Below are positions 1-6,462 of a stretch of 6,755 nucleotides of DNA, one piece after another; within the stretch, counting starts at the first letter, position 1, and the number at the start of each line of letters is the position of its first letter. A program made the translations under genes and the position numbers. The notes below the pieces were generated by a model. It was not told the DNA's origin and made no database searches. It saw only the letters and a program-made list of their open reading frames with translations. The DNA is taken from positions 1 to 6,755 of the forward strand of contig CBDUQN010000125.1 in assembly GCA_965369375.1 (NCBI GenBank). Reading direction: 5' to 3'. Origin of the DNA: CBDUQN01 sp965369375 (lineage in GTDB: Bacteria; Krumholzibacteriota; Krumholzibacteriia; Krumholzibacteriales; Krumholzibacteriaceae).

Positions 1-1388
1 ATCTCATCGCCCGGCTCGTTTCGTGCTTCACCACCAAGCGGCGATACATCCTCGCAGCCCCTCTCTTCGCTTTCGCCGGCCTCGAATCGGCAGGATGGGT
101 GCTCTACTGGCCCATTCTGATACTGCGCTCCCTCGTCGGTGACGTTCGCGGAATCGAGGAGATGCGGAGAATCATCAGTATCGTCGAGATCAATGGGGCC
201 GACGTCATATGGTTTCTCACGCCTCCGGGAACGTGGCTGATGAACCATTTGGACAAGTTTCTAACACTCACCGCTTTCAGCTACAGCCTGAATCTTTTTA
301 TTCTCTGTTTCATTCTGGTGCTCGGGAAAGATATTTTCCGGGAATCCAAGATAAAATCGGGTGCTTTTATTCTTTTAAGTATCATAGGCTCGTTTTTATT
401 TCATGTCGTCACGGGAATGACGCTTGTTATCACCATCATCGGGGCTGGAATATTTATATTCATCCTGGATCGTATGAAAAAGAGCCAGAAACAGCCGACG
501 CTCCGGACATATGTCGCACCGATCATCGCGGTCCTCGCGGGGCTCCTCATGATGCCCTACTTTCTTGCGCTGACAAGGGGCGGAGGTGGCGGCAACATTC
601 TGGGTGATCATCTGCATATCGGCGTGAAAAACATCGCGACGATCCTTGCCCCCCTGATAGTGCTCATCCCCTTTTCGATGATTGCCCTCAGGAAGATATT
701 TTCCTCACGCTCCATTGAATTCACCACGCTTACAGCGTGGCTCATATCTATATTCTTATTAAGCATCTTCATCGACCTGCCGGCGCTCGCCGAGAACAAG
801 ATCGTCTTTCCGCTCTTTCTGCTCCTAATTCCGTTCGTCACATGGGCTATCATCGATGCCCTGAAAAATTCCACGGGACCGAAGCGTGCAGCTATCAGTA
901 TCTGGATAGTCATACTTTTTCTCGTGCCGCCCGTTCTCACCGTGAGAGGATTCATGCTCGAAAAACCGAAGACGCCGCGATATGAAAAACGATATAAAAT
1001 AAACAAAGACGAACGGGAGCTCTTTGAATGGATCAGGGCAAATACTGATATGCGGGCGGTAATCATCGAAAATAATATATACGATCTTATGCCCGTCTAC
1101 GCTCGAAGGAGAAACTTTTTCCTGTCTGATGACTACATCAGGGTGCATAATTACGGCGGCGAGAAGGTCGAGCGGTACAGGTCGATTCGTGACGAGATCT
1201 TTTCCGGCGAGCGGCTCGAGACGGAAACGTGGAACATGCTCGGTAGCCTCGGATTCGATTTATATATAGTCATCTGGGATTGTGATATTAAAGAGAATCC
1301 AAAGCTTGCGGATATATTTTTATTACAGCCCGAATTCTTAAGAAAATCCTTCGAGAACGAAGCCGGAACTGTATATATAATAAAATAG
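1..1388 (+). CDS. Polytopic membrane protein with soluble C-terminal domain, GT-C glycosyltransferase-like (5' partial)
   Basis: The frame is already open at base 3 and continues without a stop to TAG at 1386-1388, so 461 C-terminal residues are visible and the start lies upstream. The GTG at 99 is internal. About eight hydrophobic segments can be seen, at roughly residues 15-40, 90-108, 120-136, 138-156, 169-190, 208-230, 267-287 and 296-316, with a shorter one near 243-257. A soluble tail of about 140 residues follows. It begins with a block reading ELFEWIRANTDMRAVIIEN, close to the 'WIRENTPPDAVV' block that follows the membrane part in many GT-C/PMT-like and uncharacterised polytopic proteins. 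A run of five glycines lies in a loop near residues 193-197. By family analogy it could be an integral-membrane glycosyltransferase using lipid-linked sugars, but the catalytic first loop, normally near the N-terminus, is outside the window. The general class is fairly secure; the activity is not established. Confidence 0.6.
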   Translation, partial: LIARLVSCFTTKRRYILAAPLFAFAGLESAGWVLYWPILILRSLVGDVRGIEEMRRIISIVEINGADVIWFLTPPGTWLMNHLDKFLTLTAFSYSLNLFILCFILVLGKDIFRESKIKSGAFILLSIIGSFLFHVVTGMTLVITIIGAGIFIFILDRMKKSQKQPTLRTYVAPIIAVLAGLLMMPYFLALTRGGGGGNILGDHLHIGVKNIATILAPLIVLIPFSMIALRKIFSSRSIEFTTLTAWLISIFLLSIFIDLPALAENKIVFPLFLLLIPFVTWAIIDALKNSTGPKRAAISIWIVILFLVPPVLTVRGFMLEKPKTPRYEKRYKINKDERELFEWIRANTDMRAVIIENNIYDLMPVYARRRNFFLSDDYIRVHNYGGEKVERYRSIRDEIFSGERLETETWNMLGSLGFDLYIVIWDCDIKENPKLADIFLLQPEFLRKSFENEAGTVYIIK

Positions 1389-1456
1389 CCATTGCAGAGA
1401 AATTCACGCTGACGGAATAAACAAGCTCAATTTGCGCTCAACGGGACCTACTACAC

Positions 1457-1463
1457 AGGGAGG
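1457..1463 (+). promoter_or_regulatory. Ribosome binding site deciding the GTG start of the M24 peptidase
   Basis: AGGGAGG lies 8 nt before the GTG at 1472, a normal spacing. An ATG at 1467 is only 3 nt from the site and opens a two-codon frame (ATG ACG TGA) whose stop overlaps the GTG. This makes GTG 1472 the better start. Confidence 0.75.
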
Positions 1464-1471
1464 ATAATGAC

Positions 1472-2647
1472 GTGATCGTTCAGGAGAAGATCAAGCAGGC
1501 TTCCGGGATATTAAAAGAGGAAAATGTCGATCTGTGGCTTACCTTCGTGCGCGAGAGCGAGGTCAATTACGATCCGGCGCTCGACCTCATCCTCGGTGCG
1601 CACTGCACATGGCATTCCGCTTTCATGATAACTCCGAAAGGGGACACCGTGGCCATTGTCGGCAGCCTCGATGAAGCTCGAATACGTGAAACGGGTGCAT
1701 ATGAAGTAATCGGCTACACAAAATCAATAAAGGAAACTCTTCTCGAACAACTTGATAGATTCTCCCCGACTCGAATCGCCATCAATTTCTCGGAGAACGA
1801 TATCATGGCCGATGGCCTCTCCCATGGGATGTACATGACCCTGATAAAATATCTGGAAGGCACAACGTATGCGGAGCGATTGGCAAGCTCCGAATCGATC
1901 ATAGCAAAACTACGCGGAAGAAAGAGCCAAGAGGAAATCCGAAGGATCAGGGCAGCCGTCGAGCTCACCGAGGAGCTATTTTCACGTGTATCGAAGTTCA
2001 TGAAGCCGGGATTAACCGAGAAAGAGGTTGCTGCCTTTCTCCTTGCCGAGGTCGATCGCGAGGGAGTCACTACGTCCTGGGAGCGTGAGCTCTGCCCCGC
2101 AGTCTTTACGGGTCCCGATTCGGCCGGTGCCCACGCCGGGCCGACGGACAGAAAGATTGAGAAGGGACACGTCCTCAACATCGATTTTGGTGTCAAGGTG
2201 GAAGGGTATTGCTCGGATCTCCAGCGTACGTGGTACTTTCTCAGAGACGACGAAAAACAGGCGCCGGCTGAAGTGCTCGAGCCGTTCGAGACAATCCGCG
2301 ACGCGATCGCCCTCGCAGCCGAGCGGATCCGCCCCGGTGTGGAGGGCAGGGAGATGGATGCGATTGCAAGAAGCCACATCACCGACAAGGGGTACGAGGA
2401 GTATCCGCACGCGCTCGGACATCAAGTCGGGCGCAGCACGCACGATGGGGCGGGACTGCTCTGTCCCGAGTGGGAACGGTACGGGAATCTTCCATACTTG
2501 AAGATCGAGGAAACCCAGGTTTACACCATTGAACCGAGGATCACGATCTCCGGTTACGGTGTCGCGACCATGGAAGAGATAATCGTCGTCCGGCCCGATG
2601 GCGGAGAATTTCTTTCGCATCCGCAGCGGAAGATATATCTCATATAG
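1472..2647 (+). CDS. M24 family metallopeptidase, aminopeptidase P / Xaa-Pro peptidase type
   Basis: This 391-residue protein has the two-part build of the family: an N-terminal creatinase/prolidase-like domain (about 1-140) and a C-terminal pita-bread catalytic domain (about 150-380). All five expected metal ligands are present: D238 in NIDFG, D249 in CSDLQRT, H317 in HALGHQVG, E354 in YTIEPRI and E368 in ATMEEIIVV. The supporting histidines H221 (GAHAGPTDRKIEKG) and H324 (STHD) are also in place. Family members use two divalent metals to cleave the residue N-terminal to proline from peptides or dipeptides. No signal peptide or membrane segment is seen, so it is probably cytoplasmic. The GTG start at 1472 is supported by AGGGAGG 8 nt upstream. 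It follows the membrane-protein gene by 83 bp and could share its transcript. Creatinase or another amidinohydrolase-like member of the fold is possible, but the ligand set and the PTDRKIEKG block favour a peptidase. Confidence 0.92.
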   Translation: MIVQEKIKQASGILKEENVDLWLTFVRESEVNYDPALDLILGAHCTWHSAFMITPKGDTVAIVGSLDEARIRETGAYEVIGYTKSIKETLLEQLDRFSPTRIAINFSENDIMADGLSHGMYMTLIKYLEGTTYAERLASSESIIAKLRGRKSQEEIRRIRAAVELTEELFSRVSKFMKPGLTEKEVAAFLLAEVDREGVTTSWERELCPAVFTGPDSAGAHAGPTDRKIEKGHVLNIDFGVKVEGYCSDLQRTWYFLRDDEKQAPAEVLEPFETIRDAIALAAERIRPGVEGREMDAIARSHITDKGYEEYPHALGHQVGRSTHDGAGLLCPEWERYGNLPYLKIEETQVYTIEPRITISGYGVATMEEIIVVRPDGGEFLSHPQRKIYLI

Positions 2648-2662
2648 CTTCGATTAAGAATT

Positions 2663-2701
2663 AAAAAAAGAGGGAGCGGAAAAGTGCCACTCCCTTTTTT
2701 T
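2663..2701. terminator. Bidirectional intrinsic terminator between the convergent M24 and M29 genes
   Basis: A run of seven A (2663-2669) leads into GAGGGAG (2670-2676), which pairs with CTCCC (2690-2694) and then seven T (2695-2701). Inside the stem, GG 2678-2679 can pair with CC 2687-2688 around a 7-nt loop, after a C/A mismatch. The A tract on one side and the T tract on the other give a U-tailed hairpin in both directions, fitting the 82-bp gap between two genes that end facing each other. Confidence 0.85.
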
Positions 2702-2729
2702 AGCATGCCTTGTTAGACGCAGCTTCGAG

Positions 2730-3674
2730 CTATTTCACGAGAAAATTGCCGTTTTTTATAATCGTCTTTTGCCCGGCAACCAGGGTGACCTTCTCTACAA
2801 GCGCATCGAAGTGGAACTGGCTCTTGTTCTTCCCCAAGCCATAGCTGTCACCGATGGCAAAGTGATTCGTCCCGAACGCCTTCTCCGCCTCGAGCATGTT
2901 CTTGCATATCCTCGCGCCGCGGTTCGTCCCGATGCCGAACTCGCCTATGATGCGTCCTGTCGGGTCTTTTCCCATGGCCTTCAGAATTTCCTGTATTCCC
3001 TTCCCCTTTGCATCAACGAGCTTTCCCTTCTCGAATAGCATCTCGCCGCGTCCGATCTTGTCATCGATCAGGCTGAAAACGATCCGGCCGCTGAAGGTGC
3101 GTTCGACGGGACATGTGTAGCATTCACCGGCGGGCAGGTTCCCGTGACCGCCCTTCTTGCTGATATCACCGTTGTCGTTCTCCCACTTCCTGCCCTTGAC
3201 GCTGAATGTGAGGTCCGTTCCAAGGGCGTTTGTGACGCGAACATCGGGGCAATTTTTTATGATACGGATAACCTTTTTCGTGAGGCTGTCCATCTTCTTG
3301 AAATCGATATTAACAAGCCGCTCCATCATGTCGGTCGTGATTCCCGGCATCATGCAAATTCGGCCGTATTTTCCCCCGTTACCAACCATGAAACCCCTGA
3401 ATGGCTTCTCCTCGACCCTTGCATCGAGCATATAGATCGTGGCATTCGCCTTCTTGATCATTGTTTCGAAGAGAGAGGTCGCCGCCTGTATCGGACGTAG
3501 CGTCTCGGTCATCAGATATGTCGTTACCTCGGCGTTCGATTTTTTCGCCCAGTGCGCGAGCGCTTCGGCGATCTTCATCTTCTGCCGGTCGGTCACGAGC
3601 AGGAGCTTCTCACCTCTCTTGAGCTTGAGCGAATTCGTGATAGCTTTCTTGGCGGCACTGTAGAGCTTGTCCAT
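2730..3674 (-). CDS. M29 family metal-dependent aminopeptidase (aminopeptidase T-like), short form
   Basis: This 314-residue protein matches the C-terminal signature of the M29 thermophilic metalloprotease family, whose members use a pair of metal ions to release N-terminal amino acids. The expected ligand set is visible: E184 in PAGECYTCP, E245 in IIGEFGIGTN, H271 in GTNHFAIGD, Y278 in DSYGLG, and H288 and D290 in QFHFDAL. E263 in the LEAEKAFGTNH block is also typical. The N-terminal 140 residues form the alpha/beta part. Classical members have about 370-410 residues, so this is one of the shorter versions. No export signal is seen, implying a cytoplasmic enzyme. The ATG at 3672-3674 is chosen because AAGGAGG lies 5 nt upstream; the frame stays open to 3740, but that stretch looks like leader. 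The gene lies 209 bp downstream of the M14 gene on the same strand and ends facing M24 across the shared terminator. Confidence 0.88.
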   Translation of the reverse strand: MDKLYSAAKKAITNSLKLKRGEKLLLVTDRQKMKIAEALAHWAKKSNAEVTTYLMTETLRPIQAATSLFETMIKKANATIYMLDARVEEKPFRGFMVGNGGKYGRICMMPGITTDMMERLVNIDFKKMDSLTKKVIRIIKNCPDVRVTNALGTDLTFSVKGRKWENDNGDISKKGGHGNLPAGECYTCPVERTFSGRIVFSLIDDKIGRGEMLFEKGKLVDAKGKGIQEILKAMGKDPTGRIIGEFGIGTNRGARICKNMLEAEKAFGTNHFAIGDSYGLGKNKSQFHFDALVEKVTLVAGQKTIIKNGNFLVK

Positions 3675-3679
3675 TCTCT

Positions 3680-3686
3680 CCTCCTT
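3680..3686 (-). promoter_or_regulatory. Ribosome binding site deciding the M29 start
   Basis: On the minus strand AAGGAGG lies 5 nt before ATG 3674-3672. It favours this ATG over in-frame ATGs 12 and 22 codons further upstream, neither of which has a comparable site. Confidence 0.85.
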
Positions 3687-3701
3687 GTATGGTAAGAACT
3701 C

Positions 3702-3737
3702 ATCCCCCATGGAAGTAACATCCGTGCTCAGGGGGAT
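3702..3737 (-). promoter_or_regulatory. Inverted repeat in the leader of the M29 gene
   Basis: ATCCCCC (3702-3708) and GGGGGAT (3731-3737) are perfect 7-bp complements separated by 22 bases, with a possible inner GGA/TCC pairing. On the minus strand no T run follows, so it does not look like a standard terminator. It sits between the proposed promoter and the ribosome binding site and would fold within the leader RNA. It could also be an operator; no function is assigned. Confidence 0.4.
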
Positions 3738-3762
3738 CACGCGCTCATTGGATTTCTGGTGA

Positions 3763-3792
3763 ATAATAACTCAAACAGCCGTTACAGGGCAA
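3763..3792 (-). promoter_or_regulatory. Putative sigma-70-like promoter for the M29 gene
   Basis: Reading the minus strand, TTGCCC (3792-3787) is followed after 18 bases by TATTAT (3768-3763). The -10 matches the consensus at five of six positions and the -35 at four. Transcription would start near 3756, giving a leader of about 80 nt. Such matches arise by chance fairly often, so the call is modest. Confidence 0.4.
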
Positions 3793-3794
3793 GC

Positions 3795-3904
3795 CAAGAG
3801 TAGTGTTTTGGATACTCGTGTTACCACAAGAGCAGGATTTTAAATACTCGTGTTACCCAAGAGCAGCCATTTAAATACTCGTGTTACCGCAAGAGCAGCA
3901 TTTT
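3795..3904. repeat. Short tandem repeat, period 31-32 bp, overlapping the M14 stop codon
   Basis: The 14-mer ATACTCGTGTTACC occurs three times without change, at 3812-3825, 3844-3857 and 3875-3888, spaced 32 and 31 bp. Each copy is followed by CAAGAGCAG (3827-3835, 3858-3866, 3890-3898). A fourth partial unit, CAAGAGTAG, starts at 3795. Seen from the minus strand, the first copy contains the last codons of the carboxypeptidase gene (MLLLR) and its TAA stop; the others lie downstream as non-coding duplicates. Each unit contains an imperfect inverted repeat (CTC-x-TGT against ACA-x-GAG in the 3812 copy). Units abut without spacers, which excludes a CRISPR array. Confidence 0.9.
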
Positions 3905-6205
3905 ATCGGTATACGTCTTTCCACCGACCGAAAGGCGCGCAAAATAAACTCCGCTTGCGAGGGGATTGCCGTCCTGCCCTCTCCCGTCCCAGTGAATCTC
4001 GTATGCGCCCGGCGGCAACATTTTGTTTTTTAATACAATAATCTCTCTACCCGAAACATCGAAGATCGAAAGCCGGGCGTGGGCTTCGCCGTTCGCCCCA
4101 CAATCATCATGTCCGATGGCGAATTTAATCGTCGTCACCGGATTGAAGGGATTCGGATAGTTCTGAGAGAGAACCGTCTTGAGCTCGGGCTCCGGCGCAG
4201 CCGTCAGGTCGTCGACCGTGTGGAATACCATGTTGCTCCATGAGCCCTTGTGATTTTCCGTATCGGTCGCACGTACATTGTACGCATATTCTCCCGTGTC
4301 TTCGGGCCATCGATGGAAATAATTTTGCGTATGAGCCGATGCAAGTACTGTTCTAGCTTCGTACGAGGTGACAGGATTGACGAGGTCGACGTATAATCCC
4401 TCGTTGTTCACCAGGACATCCGTCAGGTAGGCAAAACGGAGAAGCACAGTCGCGTTCTCCCATATAATGCCGAGGCTCTCGATGTAGAAAGCCGCCTGGA
4501 CCCACTGCCCCCCGCTGCTTCCCGTTATCCCGTTGCCGCGGTTGGCCCCATTCGGATCGAAATTCGTTGTTCTATTGCCTGTTATCGTTTTCCAGGTCAG
4601 TCCCTGATCGGTGCTTCCCTCGAAATAGGCGTAATCCCAATTCTCCTCTATATCGTACCAGATCCAACACTCGAGGGTGTCGCCGATTGAAAGCGGATAT
4701 ATGGTGGCCATGGTAAGCGTGTGGTGGAGATTGGAACCGGCACCCGAATAATAACTGGAGGTCCCCACGTAGGATCTAGTCGGAACGATCGCGAATCCAT
4801 CGAGGTTCCAGAGACCGTTATCCCATTCACACGAGTCAACAATGCCTATGAGATTCTTGTATTCGACGAGCTCCCACGCTGCGGGTGGATTGGGATCGGA
4901 CGGTGATCCATCGCTCCAGTGAATTTTGTAGTTAGGTGGATTCAGCATTTCGGCAGCGTACATCGAAGGCGCCATCGGTCCGAGAACGCTGTGGGGATTG
5001 CCGGCCCTGCGAAGAAGTGTCAGATTCAATTCGAGGACTTTGTCGAAGGTAGGCTGTATGAGAGTCTCGGGCGGCGAGAATCCTCCCTCGTCCAGTGAAT
5101 TGAGCTCTATAGTAAAAGAGAAGATCCTATTCTTTGTCGATGTATCTCCATACATCCAGTCGTCACTATCACCGTTCACGGGATAGATCGCACCCATTGC
5201 CGTATTTCCGGGCAGGTAATCGTTTCCCCGCTTGAGAGAATCTCCCAAGGCAACAAAGAGATCATGGTCGTCCGTATAGAGGGATGCGTATCCCCACGGG
5301 AAGAGAATCAGCTCGCTGTACGAATGATACGACAGGGCAACGTTGAAGGAGCGGCTCACGCAGAAATCACGCATCGCCTGCGTCTCGGGCTCACTGAATG
5401 GTGACGGCCCCCGGTAAGTGAGAGACGACGATTCCCCGGAGCTTCCCACGTCATCGTAGCCCCACATATAGGAATAGTTCCGATTCAGATCGACGCCGAA
5501 TGTCCCGTCCCCATTGTCCCTTCTGTTCTTCCTCCACCACTGCCAGCTCGATCCGAGGTGATTGTACTGAACGTATATATGCCCATCCGGATTGAGCATC
5601 GGAATGATCCAAATCTCCCGCTCGTCGACGATATCGGTCACCTGCGGACTCGTTCCGTAATTGACGAGTAGGTACTCGGCGAGCATCAAAGGCACGTCGA
5701 CCGACATCAATTCACGGGCATGGTGACACCCCACGATGAGTACCTCTGTCTCATCCTCGTCGATATCAGTGTAATCAGAGATCTTCATTGCGAAAATGTA
5801 ATTACCTTGGATACTCGTCCCGATTGTGTCGATTCGCGAAATGCCGGGAAAGGAATCGGCGAGGGCGTGGAGCATCGAATCCATTTCCACGTACGTGTGG
5901 TATAGTCCCAAATTCTCGTCAATATCCATGGGAGCGCCGAGGCGCGCCCTCTCGAGAACAACGGACATCGGAGTCTGCGTCCGTATCCACTCGAGCTGTT
6001 CTTCGGTAACGGCGAGATCGGCATACCCGTCGGGATATACCGCGAGGACATCGACACCCCGGGAAACAAGATTCCGGTACGAAAGCATGCGTGTAAGCCG
6101 GGCGCGAACAAGCGCCGACGGCTTCTCATCGCCTGCTAGGAGCTCGCCTGAGATGATAGTGAGAATCGAAACGAAAACGAGCATTATCCGAATCGCCCTA
6201 TGCAA
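3884..6205 (-). CDS. Secreted M14 zinc carboxypeptidase with jelly-roll domain and C-terminal FlgD-like/type IX sorting module
   Basis: This 773-residue protein begins with a signal peptide: basic N-region (H2, R3, R6), hydrophobic stretch 8-19, likely cleavage after LLA near residue 24. A propeptide-like region spans about 28-95. The M14 domain (about 100-400) has zinc ligands H162 and E165 in HHARE and H294 in SYHSYSE. Substrate-binding residues are R225 in WWRKNRR and N241/R242 in DLNRN. Y341 matches the substrate-site tyrosine and E367 in FTIEL is the catalytic glutamate. Residues 440-615 resemble the MAM/jelly-roll domain next to immune-inhibitor-A-like proteases, and 615-667 look fibronectin-III-like. 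The C-terminus (677-773) has QNYPNPFNP, FDVSGREI, GAYEIHWDG, ASGVYFARL and KMLLLR, a FlgD-like or type IX sorting module. It should remove C-terminal residues from peptides outside the cell or at its surface. The TTG start is chosen because AGGGAGG lies 5 nt upstream; an ATG seven codons inside lacks such a site and would lose the basic N-region. Confidence 0.93.
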   Translation of the reverse strand: MHRAIRIMLVFVSILTIISGELLAGDEKPSALVRARLTRMLSYRNLVSRGVDVLAVYPDGYADLAVTEEQLEWIRTQTPMSVVLERARLGAPMDIDENLGLYHTYVEMDSMLHALADSFPGISRIDTIGTSIQGNYIFAMKISDYTDIDEDETEVLIVGCHHARELMSVDVPLMLAEYLLVNYGTSPQVTDIVDEREIWIIPMLNPDGHIYVQYNHLGSSWQWWRKNRRDNGDGTFGVDLNRNYSYMWGYDDVGSSGESSSLTYRGPSPFSEPETQAMRDFCVSRSFNVALSYHSYSELILFPWGYASLYTDDHDLFVALGDSLKRGNDYLPGNTAMGAIYPVNGDSDDWMYGDTSTKNRIFSFTIELNSLDEGGFSPPETLIQPTFDKVLELNLTLLRRAGNPHSVLGPMAPSMYAAEMLNPPNYKIHWSDGSPSDPNPPAAWELVEYKNLIGIVDSCEWDNGLWNLDGFAIVPTRSYVGTSSYYSGAGSNLHHTLTMATIYPLSIGDTLECWIWYDIEENWDYAYFEGSTDQGLTWKTITGNRTTNFDPNGANRGNGITGSSGGQWVQAAFYIESLGIIWENATVLLRFAYLTDVLVNNEGLYVDLVNPVTSYEARTVLASAHTQNYFHRWPEDTGEYAYNVRATDTENHKGSWSNMVFHTVDDLTAAPEPELKTVLSQNYPNPFNPVTTIKFAIGHDDCGANGEAHARLSIFDVSGREIIVLKNKMLPPGAYEIHWDGRGQDGNPLASGVYFARLSVGGKTYTDKMLLLR

Positions 6206-6210
6206 TAGAA

Positions 6211-6217
6211 CCTCCCT
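6211..6217 (-). promoter_or_regulatory. Ribosome binding site supporting a TTG start for the M14 carboxypeptidase
   Basis: On the minus strand AGGGAGG is followed by 5 nt and then TTG at 6205-6203. The next in-frame ATG (6184) has only a weak AGGG about 11 nt before it, so TTG is preferred. Confidence 0.75.
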
Positions 6218-6275
6218 GAGAAGCTATGAAAGCGTTATGAACTATATCGACCATGTGGAATAATGTTTATAAGCA

Positions 6276-6304
6276 ATTATAACACATATTCTTAATAATA
6301 TAAA
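6276..6304 (-). promoter_or_regulatory. Putative promoter of the M14 carboxypeptidase, extended -10
   Basis: On the minus strand a perfect TATAAT (6281-6276) is preceded by TGT, giving the extended -10 form TGnTATAAT. TTTATA (6304-6299), a four-of-six -35, lies 17 bases upstream. Transcription would begin near 6269, leaving a leader of about 63 nt. It lies in an AT-rich gap where one expects a promoter, just after the HNH gene. Confidence 0.6.
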
Positions 6305-6313
6305 CAACGCCCG

Positions 6314-6340
6314 CCGATAGCCAAATCGCTGACCGATAGC
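6314..6340 (-). repeat. Pair of 8-bp direct repeats upstream of the M14 promoter (possible operator)
   Basis: CCGATAGC occurs at 6314-6321 and 6333-6340 (GCTATCGG on the minus strand), 19 bp apart start to start. Relative to the proposed start near 6269 they sit at about -45 to -52 and -64 to -71, where activators commonly bind. A second pattern overlaps them: AAATCG 6323-6328 is complementary to CGATTT 6342-6347. Regulation is inferred from position only. Confidence 0.35.
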
Positions 6341-6462
6341 ACGATTTTCTTCATGCTGATCCGCCCTATTCCAATCGCTGTAACTGAGGTATGGTTTTCT
6401 AGTTGCCGATTCACCCATTCTCTCTCCATTCCGCTCCATCAATTTCATGAAGTAAATCTTTA

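Larger units (their letters stand above)
6206..6462. other. AT-rich intergenic region between the HNH and M14 genes
   Basis: This 257-bp gap is visibly richer in A and T than the flanking genes, most strongly at 6260-6305. It holds the proposed M14 promoter, the direct-repeat pair and the M14 ribosome binding site. I see no RNA gene and no clear terminator for the HNH gene. A 74-codon frame crosses most of it but does not look like a protein gene. Confidence 0.6.

Noticed and set aside
99..101. GTG as the start of the membrane protein
   Set aside because: The same frame is open to the window edge and the upstream residues form a hydrophobic segment continuing into the protein.
1714..2620. 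Long minus-strand frames opposite the M24 gene (224 and 202 codons)
   Set aside because: They are rich in Ser and Arg, carry no family motifs, and lie wholly within a gene whose catalytic residues are all intact on the other strand.
3675..3740. A 22-residue N-terminal extension of the M29 protein
   Set aside because: The strong AAGGAGG site lies inside this stretch, 5 nt before the internal ATG, and the extension covers the leader inverted repeat.
3795..3904. CRISPR array
   Set aside because: The repeated units touch each other without unique spacers, and one unit overlaps a gene's coding end.
5826..6263. A 145-codon plus-strand frame opposite the start of the M14 gene
   Set aside because: Its low-complexity Ser/Thr/Arg composition is typical of an antisense shadow, and it crosses the M14 signal peptide and ribosome site.
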